Assembly: GCF_020171745.1 (NCBI RefSeq)
Contig: NZ_JAIVAH010000029.1
Coordinates: forward strand, 1 to 64,000
Length of the DNA stretch: 64,000 nucleotides
Direction of reading: 5' to 3'
Origin: Prescottella equi
Lineage (GTDB): Bacteria; Actinomycetota; Actinomycetes; Mycobacteriales; Mycobacteriaceae
Of the stretch, positions 41,946-50,389 are shown piece by piece (position 1 is the first letter of the stretch; every line of letters starts with the position of its first letter). The notes under the pieces are model-generated. The model worked only from the letters and a program-made list of their open reading frames with translations, ran no database searches and was not told the DNA's origin. Position numbers and translations under genes: made by a program.

Positions 41946-43001
41946 ATGAGCAAGAAGTTCGACGTTGTCATCGGCAACCCTCCGTACCAGGAGGAGGCCA
42001 CGGGCGCTGCGACGCATGCCATGCCGATCTACCACTTGTTCATGGATGCGGCCTACGAGGTGGCGCGCAAGGCAGTGCTCATTACCCCGGCCCGATTCCT
42101 GTTCAACGCCGGGTACACCCCGAAGAACTGGAACGCAAAGATGCTGGCTGATGAGCATCTGAAGGTGGCGCATTTCGAGTCCGATTCAGATCGACTGTTT
42201 CCGAGCCTTACAGACCCCATCAAGGGCGGAATCGCTGTCACGTACCGTGATTCCGAGCGCAACCTCGGTCCGATCGTCTCCTTCACCGGGCACCCCGAAC
42301 TCAACACGATTCTCCACAAGGTCAGCGGGGTCGGCTTCGAGCCATTGGACACGGTCGGCATTACGAGTTCCCGCTCATTTCGGTACACCGAGAAGATGCA
42401 CGACGATTACACGCAGGCGTTGGGTCTCATGTCTGCAGGCGAGCAGTTCAAGATCAATACCAGGACCTTCGACCAGCTCTCGTTCCTCTACTCCAAGGAA
42501 CAGCCGCGAGACGGTCGGGAGTACATCCGCGTTCTGGGACTTGACGGCAAGCAGCGCGCGTTCCGCTGGATTCGTCGCATCTACGTCAGCGGGCCGGACA
42601 CCCTCGACAAGTTCAAGGTTGCCGTCCCGGCTGCGAATGGGTCGGGGTCGACAACTGACTTCTTTGGCGTCGCCTTGACCAACCCGACGGTGCTTGAGCC
42701 AGGCGTCGCGGTCACCCAGACGTTTATGACTATCGGCGCGTTCGAGACCGAAGGCGAGGCGCAGGCGTGCCTGAAGTACGTCAAGTCAAGGTTCGCCCGA
42801 ACGATGCTTGGCATCTTGAAGATCACGCAGCACAACCCGGCGAAGGTCTGGAAGTACGTCCCGCTGCAGGACTTCACGTCGGACTCTGGCATCAACTGGT
42901 CAAAGTCAATTCCGGAGATCGACCAGCAGTTGTACGCCAAGTACGCGCTCGACTCCGAGGAGATCGCCTTCATAGAGGCCAAGGTCAAGCCGATGGAGTG
43001 A
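41946..43001 (+). CDS. Eco57I-type methylase, NPPY catalytic part with specificity domain
   Basis: The 351-residue protein starts straight into motif IV: KFDVVIGNPPYQEE (NPPY at 11-14), the adenine-N6 catalytic motif. It continues with VLITPARFLFNAG and a C-terminal half that is probably the target-recognition region. It lacks motif I, which is present at the end of the preceding protein and in the small protein before that. The two-base gap and the different frame mean one methylase is split over two genes. Similar splits occur in Eco57I-like systems, so this may be natural rather than a recent frameshift. Confidence 0.85.
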   Translation: MSKKFDVVIGNPPYQEEATGAATHAMPIYHLFMDAAYEVARKAVLITPARFLFNAGYTPKNWNAKMLADEHLKVAHFESDSDRLFPSLTDPIKGGIAVTYRDSERNLGPIVSFTGHPELNTILHKVSGVGFEPLDTVGITSSRSFRYTEKMHDDYTQALGLMSAGEQFKINTRTFDQLSFLYSKEQPRDGREYIRVLGLDGKQRAFRWIRRIYVSGPDTLDKFKVAVPAANGSGSTTDFFGVALTNPTVLEPGVAVTQTFMTIGAFETEGEAQACLKYVKSRFARTMLGILKITQHNPAKVWKYVPLQDFTSDSGINWSKSIPEIDQQLYAKYALDSEEIAFIEAKVKPME

Positions 43002-43192
43002 CAGCCGGCGATGAGCTCCTCGAGCCAGCGTGCAGGGCTACGGTCGTTGGGCGATGCACACCCAACTCGAATGACACCAGGTGTCGGCTTCTGTCACCTC
43101 AGCCTGACATGAATGTGCGGATCGACTCCGCTGGCGTGGTGTAAACCGTTGAGCGCGAAGCCTTCCAGGTGCCCATCCGGCACCGCGGTTGC

Positions 43193-44567
43193 CTACTGCC
43201 GATGGGGTCCGTACGTGCTCCAGCCATTCATGTGCGGTTGAAGTTCTTCGTGGCTGCAGGAGGTTACCTGCACGATGTGAAGCGGCCCGTTGAGCGGATC
43301 TGTGGTTTCGGCGTGTTGGCGGATCCAGTTGGCCCATTCGTGTGCGGCCTCGGAGTCGAAGTCTGTGGATTGAGTGGTGATGGCATCGATCTCGTCGGCA
43401 TACTTCCGCATGGCTGCGGCAGCGTCGCGCCGCGTCAACTCGTCGCGAAGCTTCTCGGCATTGCGTTGCTGGGTGAGCGCAGCGAACGCCTCCTTCCGGA
43501 CCTCGTGCCAGCGGACCTCGCGGATCTCCGCGCGGCGCACCTTCTCTTCTCGTACCCAGTGAGCTTTTGCCTCGAAAATCTCGAGGCGCTGAATGAAGGT
43601 AGGAAGTTGCTCTTCGAGAGTGGCTTCGTCGGTGTCACGTAGGCTCAGGATCGGCTGTTGCTCCCATGTCTTGGTCAGAATCAGCTCGAGCCTGCCGGAG
43701 GCCAGGAATCCCTTGTTCGCGGTCGTGGTCTGGACTCTGGTGTAGTACTCGGTGCCGGCGGTGAAGGCGAAACCAGTCCTGCCGCGTTGGTCGAGTTCAC
43801 GGACGGTCACGACCACCTCGGACGAGGGCGGTCGGAGCGCGAGATCGGGGCTCACCTTTCTGTGGCCCGTGTAGGCGCTGCGAGGCTGGGAGACCTTCCA
43901 CTCCATCTCGGTCGCCGCAGACACGACTGCCTGCAGGAACCTGGCTGTGCGTGGGATCTGCTTTTTGGACACGTACGCGCGCTTGTCCTGGAAGGCGATC
44001 ACAGCCGGATGGGGGGTCACGTAGTTGTCGGGGAATCTTGAAGTCCCTCAGGGGTGTCAGCACCGTGAAATCCGGCTCAAGGTAGGCGGTGACACCGAGG
44101 GTTGGGTCCATCCGGGTCGGCTCATGTGTCAGTCGCTGGCCTACGGGCAGCAGTCCTTCTCGGGCCAGGAATCCCCCGATCTGCTCGATGCCACGGTCGT
44201 TGATGTCAGCCCCGAGTTCGAGTCGTCCGCCCGCGGCGACGACCGCATCCAATACCTCGATAGCGCGTGCCCGGAGTAGCTGCCGTTCACGTTCTCGCTC
44301 GGCTCGGGCCTGTGCCTCCTGTCGTTCACGCTGACGCACGGCCTCGACGCGTGTGGTCTGCTCTTGCAGGATTCGCGTGCCCTGCGGGGTGATCTTCGCG
44401 GTCCAGGTCTTGCTCCGTCCCGCCACCTGTATCAGCCCGCGGTTGTGCAGGCCGCGTGCCGAGACACGGTGTGAGGTCCCGTCGTGCACGCCATCGGGGC
44501 ATCCGGCGGCGACCCATTTCAGCAGGTCATACTGCGCCACGGTCAGATGGTCGGGTGAACGCCCCAT
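43193..44567 (-). pseudogene. Frameshifted gene for a hypothetical island protein
   Basis: Two minus-strand frames join into one protein of about 455 residues. The first (from ATG 44567, with GGGAG upstream) begins MGRSPDHLTVAQYDLLKWVA and runs to ...FKIPRQLRD. The second starts PHPAVIAFQDKRAYVSKKQI and ends at 43193. The break is at a run of six G (44011-44016, plus strand); removing one base restores the frame. The N-terminus looks like a winged-helix fold. I recognise the pair as an actinobacterial hypothetical protein but know no function. A homopolymer sequencing error, phase variation or true decay are all possible. Confidence 0.72.
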
Positions 44568-44753
44568 CAGGTCTCCCAGTTCTTCGCGATGCTCGGAGGA
44601 TTTCCTCCGGTCTGGCTGACATCTTGACCTCATCCGATGGAGGCGTAGGCATATTTGGCACCGATGCTGGCTGTTCGCGTGAGTTCCTATCCGCATATGG
44701 GAGTCTGGTGGCACCGGGGACGATGTCACGGCGTGCGAAAGGCGGTACGGGCG

Positions 44754-45143
44754 ATGGCCCCAGATTCTCGGCCGGACCTTGCGGCCTACGAGGACGTGGT
44801 CCGGATGTCTCGCGCGCAGTTGATTGCACAACTACGTGAGCTGCTCGGCGTGAGATTGGTTGCCTACCTTGCGAAGGTCCGTGATGCCCGGGTCGTTCGC
44901 CAGTGGGTCGACGACGCAGACAGTGGCACCGACGACATCGACATCGAGCGGCTGCGCATTGCGTATCGCGCCGCTCGGATGATCTCTGAATTGGACAGCA
45001 CCGCGGTCGCACAGGTGTGGTTTCAAGGGCGGAACCCTGCCCTCGACGATCGGCCACCGGCGCGGTTGATTCGAGAAGGCGAGTTCCCCGAGGCTGGAGC
45101 TGCGGTCCTTGCTGCCGCCTGCGAGTTCGTGGCGGACCGCTGA
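44754..45143 (+). CDS. MbcA/ParS/Xre-type antitoxin-like protein, unpaired
   Basis: The 129-residue protein has a helix-turn-helix-like N-terminal half (RAQLIAQLRELLGVRLVAYL, then RDARVVRQWVDD) and a C-terminal toxin-binding-type segment (VWFQGRNPALDDRPPARLIR). That segment is the hallmark of antitoxins that neutralise RES-domain toxins such as MbcT. No RES toxin gene is adjacent: the next plus-strand ORF is a small ribbon-helix-helix protein. The start at ATG 44754 is tentative, as the frame is open further upstream and no strong ribosome site is seen. Confidence 0.68.
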   Translation: MAPDSRPDLAAYEDVVRMSRAQLIAQLRELLGVRLVAYLAKVRDARVVRQWVDDADSGTDDIDIERLRIAYRAARMISELDSTAVAQVWFQGRNPALDDRPPARLIREGEFPEAGAAVLAAACEFVADR

Positions 45144-45542
45144 CCTCGGTCCTACGGCCGTCGTTCGAAGCGGATCGACCTGCAGACGCCCGTGAGTCTT
45201 CCTGCACGTCGCGACACGCCCGGTGTCGATGTTGAATCTTCGGGCCTCGAATTCAACTGCGCTGGAGCGGTACCCGTCGCGAGTTGTTCCCGCGGGGTGC
45301 GGCGTGCTCGACCAGTGGATCGGATTCTGGCCGCCTTTCTGCAGGTAGAAGGCTTGACTGCATTTCACGGGTATTACGTGAACCACGGGATACCCGTGAC
45401 TTACGTGTGTCCGGTGTAGTGCAGGAAGTACACCCGGCCAGCGAGATTCGCTTCTGCTGTTCGGACGCCGGTGATGTGTTCCGATGGTCAGTGGTGGTAC
45501 CGGTGAGTTCAGGGATGACCCGGGAGTCGACGGGAGACGACG
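45144..45542. other. Gap between antitoxin-like and RHH genes
   Basis: About 400 bases with no convincing gene on either strand. The only clear structure is the palindrome cluster at 45366-45398. GGGAG at 45533-45537 precedes the next gene. Confidence 0.6.
45366..45398. promoter_or_regulatory. Nested inverted repeats, candidate operator
   Basis: CACGGGTAT (45366-45374) is the inverse of ATACCCGTG (45390-45398), and CACGGG/CCCGTG also form an inner palindrome around ATA (45384-45398). CACGGGTATTACGTG and CCCGTGACTTACGTG hint at further half-sites. The cluster lies about 145 bases upstream of the ribbon-helix-helix gene and is a plausible binding site for it or for the MbcA-like protein. Confidence 0.5.
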
Positions 45543-45746
45543 ATGGCCAGTGATGCGATCCCCGAAGCGGAGTTCGGCGGTCGACGCCGGCGTCCCCGGG
45601 ATCCTTCGGAGCGGGTGAGAGTTGAACTGCGTCTGCCGTTCTCGGTTGCTGCTGAGTTGTTCACTGCGGCGAACGATCGCGGCCAGACCGTCTCCCGAAT
45701 TGGCGCCGACGCCATCGCAGCGTTCTTGAAGGGAGACGAGGAATGA
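45543..45746 (+). CDS. Small ribbon-helix-helix-like protein
   Basis: A 67-residue protein with a basic, flexible N-terminus (GGRRRRPRDPSER) and a RHH-like fold: a strand VRVELRLP, then helices FSVAAELFTAANDRG and TVSRIGADAIAAFL. RHH proteins bind DNA as dimers and often regulate their own gene or a toxin partner. GGGAG precedes the ATG. It is followed by a perfect 26-bp palindrome. It could regulate the recombinase module downstream. Confidence 0.6.
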   Translation: MASDAIPEAEFGGRRRRPRDPSERVRVELRLPFSVAAELFTAANDRGQTVSRIGADAIAAFLKGDEE

Positions 45747-45758
45747 TGTGACATCCCC

Positions 45759-45784
45759 GTCGGCAGCACGATCGTGCTGCCGAC
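45759..45784 (+). terminator. Perfect 26-bp palindrome after the RHH gene
   Basis: GTCGGCAGCACGAT and its exact inverse ATCGTGCTGCCGAC meet with no loop. A second hairpin (AGCCGGG/CCCGGCT, about 45803-45822) follows. With no T-run it might be a terminator or a protein-binding palindrome upstream of the recombinase module. Confidence 0.55.
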
Positions 45785-45879
45785 GACTGCTGAAACGTCG
45801 AAGAGCCGGGCGGCAACCCGGCTCCTCGGACCAGACCCAGAGTCTGGAAAGAATCCCCACTCGCTAGGAGGAGTTCTTG

Positions 45880-45969
45880 ATGTCTATTTCAGCGTGCCCG
45901 CACGCGGCTGTCAATGACCGACACTCCCAACGATTTTCCAGTTCCACTGATTGGGCGGGTGGTTGGTGA
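45880..45969 (+). CDS. 29-residue leader peptide coupled to the recombinase-like gene
   Basis: ATG at 45880 is preceded by a near-perfect ribosome binding site (AGGAGGAG, 45867-45874). The peptide (MSISACPHAAVNDRHSQRFS and nine more residues) ends in TGA, which overlaps the ATG of the recombinase-like gene (TGATG at 45967-45971). That gene has no good site of its own, so it is probably translated by coupling from this leader. Confidence 0.55.
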   Translation: MSISACPHAAVNDRHSQRFSSSTDWAGGW

Positions 45970-47066
45970 TGGCGAGATTCCGGGCCTCGAAGGCTGCGCC
46001 CGCGACCACGTCCTCAGCCGAGGCCGCACACAGGGCAGCTGAGCGGGTGCCGTTCACGCCGCCGAGGAAGGCTGTCTCGCGTCCCGATCCGGTGGAGATG
46101 GTGGTCGATTCGATTGTGCGGGAGATGATCCCCGTCGCCGGTGCTGACGATCGATTCGACCGGCTGCTCGAGCGGGTGCAGATCCGCACTCGTGACGAGG
46201 CACTGGGCACTGAGGCAGTGCGGGCCGCGGCTGCGTTGCGTTGCCGTATGCCGGAGGGAACGTGGGGCACCGAGGTGGTGGTGACGCAGACGATCGCACG
46301 ATTCCTCGCTGCGGAGGCGGCGGTGACGGGCCGTTTCGATCCGCGGGCGGCGTTGCGGCGCGCGAACGTCGATCGCTACCTCGAAGAGCAACGCGGCTAC
46401 GGATCGCGATCCCTGCACACCCGATTGTGGATGCTCTACGCGGCGGGCCGGATCTTCCATCCCGGCGAGTACCCGCGCGAGCGAGCCATCGCACCGCGTA
46501 CGAAGCATGTTCCGCCGGCCAGCACGGTCGAGGTCGCGCAACTGCTGGCGTTGGTGCCGACCCTGTCCGCGGTGGTGGGACGGCGTCTGCAAACGGTCGT
46601 CGACCTGTGCTGGGGAGTGGGGGCCCGCCGCGCCGACTTCCGGTACTTGCAGGGCACCGCGATCTCCACGCGGCGGTGGCAGGGCAAGACGGTGGCGTTG
46701 GTCGAGTTGCGCAACAACGCCGGAGGCACCCGAACCGTGCCGGCGTTCAAGCCGGACCTTGTCGAGCGCCTCGGCCGGCTGTCCGACTACGCGGGCGATG
46801 GGCTGGTGCTGGCACCGCACAAGAAGACCACCCAACGCAACGAGGTCAACAGGATCGCCGAGGCCCTTCGCAGGCTTGGGCATCCGGGCGTCAACCCTGT
46901 CGCGCTCCGGCACCGGTGGATGCTGGACATGGCCGAACGCCTACCCGCAGCTCTGGTGCTGCAGTTGGCGGATGTTGTTGATCTGAAGGTGATTTCCGAT
47001 TATCGACGACTCACGACGTATCGGCTCGCGCACGCGCTGACGATGATGGGGGAGGCCTTCCGATGA
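45969..47066 (+). CDS. Divergent tyrosine-recombinase-like protein
   Basis: The 365-residue protein has the outline of a tyrosine recombinase. An N-terminal helical core-binding-like region (about 95-170) is followed by a catalytic-like region with Arg220 (LCWGVGARRADFRYL, box I), Lys240 (WQGKTVALVEL), Arg314-His315 (NPVALRHRWMLDM, box II) and a candidate nucleophile Tyr345 (VISDYRRL). The first box II histidine and the later His/Trp are missing (Val and Asp stand there), so it is either very divergent or inactive. It overlaps the next gene by four bases and lies near the right end of the island, the usual place for an integrase. Confidence 0.55.
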   Translation: MARFRASKAAPATTSSAEAAHRAAERVPFTPPRKAVSRPDPVEMVVDSIVREMIPVAGADDRFDRLLERVQIRTRDEALGTEAVRAAAALRCRMPEGTWGTEVVVTQTIARFLAAEAAVTGRFDPRAALRRANVDRYLEEQRGYGSRSLHTRLWMLYAAGRIFHPGEYPRERAIAPRTKHVPPASTVEVAQLLALVPTLSAVVGRRLQTVVDLCWGVGARRADFRYLQGTAISTRRWQGKTVALVELRNNAGGTRTVPAFKPDLVERLGRLSDYAGDGLVLAPHKKTTQRNEVNRIAEALRRLGHPGVNPVALRHRWMLDMAERLPAALVLQLADVVDLKVISDYRRLTTYRLAHALTMMGEAFR

Positions 47067-48838
47067 TCACCCCCATCCGCAGTACCGATGCGCTGTTCGA
47101 CGACGCTGTCGCGGTGATCGAACGGTCAGGGGTCGTCGAGACGATCGAAACGTTGTACGAGCAGGAACGGCTTCCCGGCGGACGACTCCCGTCCGGGATC
47201 ATCTACACGATCCGCGCCGTCCTCGTTGCGGCACTGGTGCGGATCATCGGCTGCACGCCGCCGACCTACGCCGGCATCCTCACCACCATCGCCCGCTTCG
47301 GCCACCAGCAGCTCACTACCGTCGGCATGGGTGACCAAGACCTGACCGCCCTGCGGGCGAACAACACCGCCGAATATCGCCGATTCCACGGCTGGCTCGA
47401 CCGTCGCCTCGCACCGCTCGATCCGGGTGCGGATCTGCCCGCACGGAGGGTGACCAACGACGATCACAGGAACGCGGTCGCCGGACGTTCCCCGCAACAG
47501 CGCCAACGTGCGCAGGAGGCCGCGGTGCGGATTCACCGCATCATGAACCGGCTCGTCGCCGCCTCGATCCACGATCCATCCCCAGCGGCCTATCGGGGAG
47601 ATCTCGTCGCCGACGAGTCGATCTTCGACCTGGCCGGGCGCAGTGCGGGGCTCGGTATCCGCCCCGAGAAGCATCGCGGCGCCGCCTACTGCGGCCGCTA
47701 CTACCTACGCGACGCCAGCAGTGGCGAGGTCAAGACCGCGCAGCGGCCACGCGAGATCCGCAAGGCGGCGTTCGGCATAGGACTGACCGCAGTCACCCGC
47801 GTCGGACCTCCCGACGCACTGCACACGGTATCGCCGGTGATCGTCGGTATCGACGTCCACGAACCGACATCGGGCAGCGTCACCGGATTGAAGGCAGCGC
47901 TCGACGGCATGCGTGAAAACCATCTCGACGGGCGTCGTTCGGCGCGGTCACGGTGGCCGCATCTGACGATCGACATGGGGTACAACCCCAAACAAGGCTT
48001 CGCGGAACTGATGCTCGACTACCAGTATTCGGCGGTCGCCCGCTATCCGAAGCGCTGGAACCTGACCTTCGCCAGCGTCGATCCCCGCCCCAGCGACGGT
48101 GCTGGGAGCCGAACCTCGCCCGGACCCGTGCAGATCGCCGGCGCGTTCTACTGTCCGGCCACGCTCGAGTACACCCGCAAGTATGGCGTGCCGGCGACGA
48201 GAAGACTGCTCGCCGACAAAGACTTCACCCTCCATGACGAGCGTCTCCGCCGAATCCTGCCGTTTCTGATGGGCGTCAACTCGAGGCCCTTTCGCGCCCG
48301 AATGACGCCCGGGCGACCAGCCCTCGGTACAGCCGACCCGATGCGTATCAAGCAAGAACTGGTCTGTCCGGCTGCCATGCGCCGCGTCCGCTGCCCCCTG
48401 AAACCCGATTCGATGACGGCGACACCCATCGGCACACCGACCGCGGTTCCCACCCGGACGGCCGAGGCGTACCGGTGCTGCGCCAAATCGTCCGTCACGG
48501 TCACTCTCACACCGGACCAACTACGGATGGCGCAGTGGAACCTCGTGCCCGGGAGTTGGGAGCACGGCCTCTACTTCGAAGCAGCCCGCGCGTTGACCGA
48601 GCAGCGATTCAGCCTCCTCAAGTCGCCGCACATCACCGGAATCGCGAACCTAACCTGGGGCCCGAGACGCGAACCGATGATCAAGATCATCCTCGCGCTG
48701 GCCGTCGCGGCCACCAACCTCCGCATCCAGGCCGGATTCGACCCCGACGCAGTCCGCGTCGAATCCACCGACATTCGATGGCGGCAACTGGCCGCCGATC
48801 TCGGTCACGAGCCCGTTCGGGTTCCGCCGCGAACCTGA
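47063..48838 (+). CDS. DDE-transposase-like protein
   Basis: The 591-residue protein has three acidic residues in DDE-like settings: Asp184 (LVADESIFDLAG), Asp304 (LTIDMGYNPKQGF, followed by a strand SAVARYPKRW) and Glu513 (FEAARALTEQRFSLLK). The ending, with PMIKIILALAVAATNLRIQ, resembles the tail of IS4/IS1182-like transposases. Cysteines at about 364, 435, 444, 472 and 473 may form a zinc site in an insertion. No terminal inverted repeats of an insertion sequence flank it. It overlaps the recombinase-like gene (ATGA), so the two proteins probably act together. Confidence 0.55.
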   Translation: MITPIRSTDALFDDAVAVIERSGVVETIETLYEQERLPGGRLPSGIIYTIRAVLVAALVRIIGCTPPTYAGILTTIARFGHQQLTTVGMGDQDLTALRANNTAEYRRFHGWLDRRLAPLDPGADLPARRVTNDDHRNAVAGRSPQQRQRAQEAAVRIHRIMNRLVAASIHDPSPAAYRGDLVADESIFDLAGRSAGLGIRPEKHRGAAYCGRYYLRDASSGEVKTAQRPREIRKAAFGIGLTAVTRVGPPDALHTVSPVIVGIDVHEPTSGSVTGLKAALDGMRENHLDGRRSARSRWPHLTIDMGYNPKQGFAELMLDYQYSAVARYPKRWNLTFASVDPRPSDGAGSRTSPGPVQIAGAFYCPATLEYTRKYGVPATRRLLADKDFTLHDERLRRILPFLMGVNSRPFRARMTPGRPALGTADPMRIKQELVCPAAMRRVRCPLKPDSMTATPIGTPTAVPTRTAEAYRCCAKSSVTVTLTPDQLRMAQWNLVPGSWEHGLYFEAARALTEQRFSLLKSPHITGIANLTWGPRREPMIKIILALAVAATNLRIQAGFDPDAVRVESTDIRWRQLAADLGHEPVRVPPRT

Positions 48839-48853
48839 CCGCTCCACATCGCG

Positions 48854-48892
48854 GCCGGGCGGGTCGAACCCATGAGGTTCGACCCGCCCGGC
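48854..48892 (+). terminator. Strong terminator after the transposase-like gene
   Basis: A perfect 17-bp stem: GCCGGGCGGGTCGAACC (48854-48870) with GGTTCGACCCGCCCGGC (48876-48892) around CATGA. It begins 15 bases after the stop codon. Confidence 0.8.
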
Positions 48893-49151
48893 GCGTCTGT
48901 GCCCGGGAGAATCCTCTGGAATCCGAGCACCCGAATCCGAGCGCAACCGCTCGACGGCGCCTGCAGGGTGCGAGTCGCTGGCTGCAGTGGGCGACGCCAG
49001 GAGGCGTCGATCAGCCCGGCACGGGACGCACAGACCGCCCAGTGGGCCGCCAGGTACACGTGTCTCGCAGGATCAATTCGCTGGAGTTGCGGCAGAAAGG
49101 TCCTGGATCGGCGCGGCGGCAACTCATCGTGGCCAGCCAACGCGAACCGCA
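48893..49151. other. Right-end non-coding part of the island
   Basis: No gene is recognised between the terminator and the right repeat. As in many integrative elements, this recombinase-proximal stretch may hold accessory binding sites, but I see no clear repeat set. Confidence 0.5.
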
Positions 49152-49218
49152 CACAACGAGCAGTTCCACGAACTGCGACGAACGAGGTCACGAACTCGAA
49201 AGAGTTCGTGACCTCGTT
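49152..49218 (+). repeat. Right direct repeat (attR-like)
   Basis: This 67-base copy differs from the left copy at four positions. Here the hairpin has a perfect 17-bp stem (49181-49197 with 49202-49218) closed by a GAAA tetraloop. The T-run after the left copy (CTTTTT) is replaced by TTCG. It marks the right boundary of the island. Confidence 0.87.
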
Positions 49219-49386
49219 TTCGTTGGCTGGGTTGGTTGAAATGTCCACCGGAATCGTGGGTGGATTCGGCCCGCAGCTCGTAAATGGTCCTGGATTGGGA
49301 ACCCCCTCCAGTCCTCCTCGATCAACGCAATCGAGGTCAGCTGAAGCACCCGGCGGCGAGCGGTCCAGTGAGTCCGCGTTACTTGG
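49219..49386. other. Gap between the island and the downstream hydrolase gene
   Basis: A 168-base stretch with no gene seen. It is the first chromosomal sequence after the right island repeat. Confidence 0.5.
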
Positions 49387-50346
49387 TTACTTGCTGTCGA
49401 CGTGACCGATCGGGTTGGTGCTGTCCGCCAGGGCCGCCCGGGCAGCGGCCCAGCCGTCGGCATCGAGCTGGAGCGCGGTGCGGAGGTATGCGGCGCTCAT
49501 CCGCTGTAGTACGGCCACGCGCTCGGGGTTCTCGTCGGTGGTCTCGGCGACCTCGTATCCGGGGATCCCGCCGAGGGCGTGCTCGGCGTCGTGCAGGGTG
49601 AGGAGGTCGGTGGCGCCGGGACTGAGAATGTATGCGTCTGTGAACCAGTCGGGGCCGCGGCTGGACATGTGGGACTGGTCGTGGTCGCCTGCGACGACGA
49701 GCGTCGGCGTGGTGAGTTCACGGAACGACGGGTACATGAACGGGAAGTTGGCCTGCGCGAACGGGTGGAGGTCCTCACCCCCGACGCCGGTCGCGGCCAT
49801 GAGGATGCCGGCCGAGACGCGGCTGTCGGACATGTCCTCCCCGACCTGCCCGTCCTGGTCCAGGATTCGGGCGCCGAGGAGTGCCTGCGCGGTCTGCGCG
49901 CCCCAGGAGTGACCGGCGACGGCGATGCGGGTGTGGTCGACCCGTCCGGTCAGGCCGGGGATGGAGGCCTCGATGGCGGCGAGCTGGTCGAGGATGCGTC
50001 CCAGGTCCGCGATCCGCTCGATCCAAATGTCCGGGAAGCGGGGGTCGTCGAATCCGATCCCGTAGCGCCGGGAATCCAGGTGGGTGGGCTGGACCACGAC
50101 GAAGCCCCGGGAGGCCCAGAACGCGGCCAGAGGTGCGTAGCCGTCGTGGTGCCACCCATTGCCGTGCGAGAACAGCACGATCGGCAGGTCTGAGCCGGTG
50201 ATCGGCGCGGAGACCCGCACCTCGAGCGGCAGCGCGCGGCCCGGGGCGAGCAGTTCGACGGGAGCGACGGAGATGACGGGAGTGCCGAGGCCGACGAGAT
50301 CGTCGAGGGCGGCCACGAGCGCAGAAGTCTGGACGGAAGAGGTCAA
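49387..50346 (-). CDS. Alpha/beta hydrolase, dienelactone/PAF-acetylhydrolase-like
   Basis: The 319-residue protein has an oxyanion strand IVLFSHGNGWHHDGYAPLAA, a nucleophile elbow VAGHSWGAQTAQA, an acid near LVVAGDHDQSHM and a histidine near HDAEHALGGIPG. It resembles chlorophyllase or platelet-activating-factor acetylhydrolase-like esterases. The start is probably TTG at 50346, with GAAAGGA eight bases upstream. It is divergent from a TetR gene with a long palindrome between them, so it is the likely target of that regulator. The substrate is unknown. Confidence 0.8.
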   Translation of the reverse strand: MTSSVQTSALVAALDDLVGLGTPVISVAPVELLAPGRALPLEVRVSAPITGSDLPIVLFSHGNGWHHDGYAPLAAFWASRGFVVVQPTHLDSRRYGIGFDDPRFPDIWIERIADLGRILDQLAAIEASIPGLTGRVDHTRIAVAGHSWGAQTAQALLGARILDQDGQVGEDMSDSRVSAGILMAATGVGGEDLHPFAQANFPFMYPSFRELTTPTLVVAGDHDQSHMSSRGPDWFTDAYILSPGATDLLTLHDAEHALGGIPGYEVAETTDENPERVAVLQRMSAAYLRTALQLDADGWAAARAALADSTNPIGHVDSK

Positions 50347-50389
50347 GACGGGGGTCCTTTCGAGGGTTGTGCCCTGCCATAATGGAAAG

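Larger units (their letters stand above)
37325..49218. mobile_element. Genomic island at tRNA-Leu(CAG), about 11.9 kb
   Basis: The island is bounded by 67-base direct repeats (37323-37389 and 49152-49218) and begins at the 3' end of a tRNA gene. It interrupts what is otherwise conserved core synteny after fhaA. It carries a restriction-modification-like locus, a frameshifted gene, an antitoxin-like gene, a small DNA-binding protein and a recombinase-like/transposase-like pair at its right end. There are no phage structural or conjugation genes, so it is more like a small integrative element or a defence island than a prophage. Confidence 0.82.

Noticed and set aside
44832-45860. About 340-codon minus-strand frame opposite the MbcA-like and RHH genes
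   Set aside because: Composition is shadow-like, and no domain or ribosome site is seen. The plus-strand genes are better supported.
47063-48838. A standard insertion sequence
   Set aside because: DDE-like residues are present, but no terminal inverted repeats or target-site duplication are seen directly around the gene, and it is coupled to the recombinase-like gene.
37325-49218. Prophage
   Set aside because: No capsid, tail, portal, terminase or lysis genes occur in the 11.9 kb.
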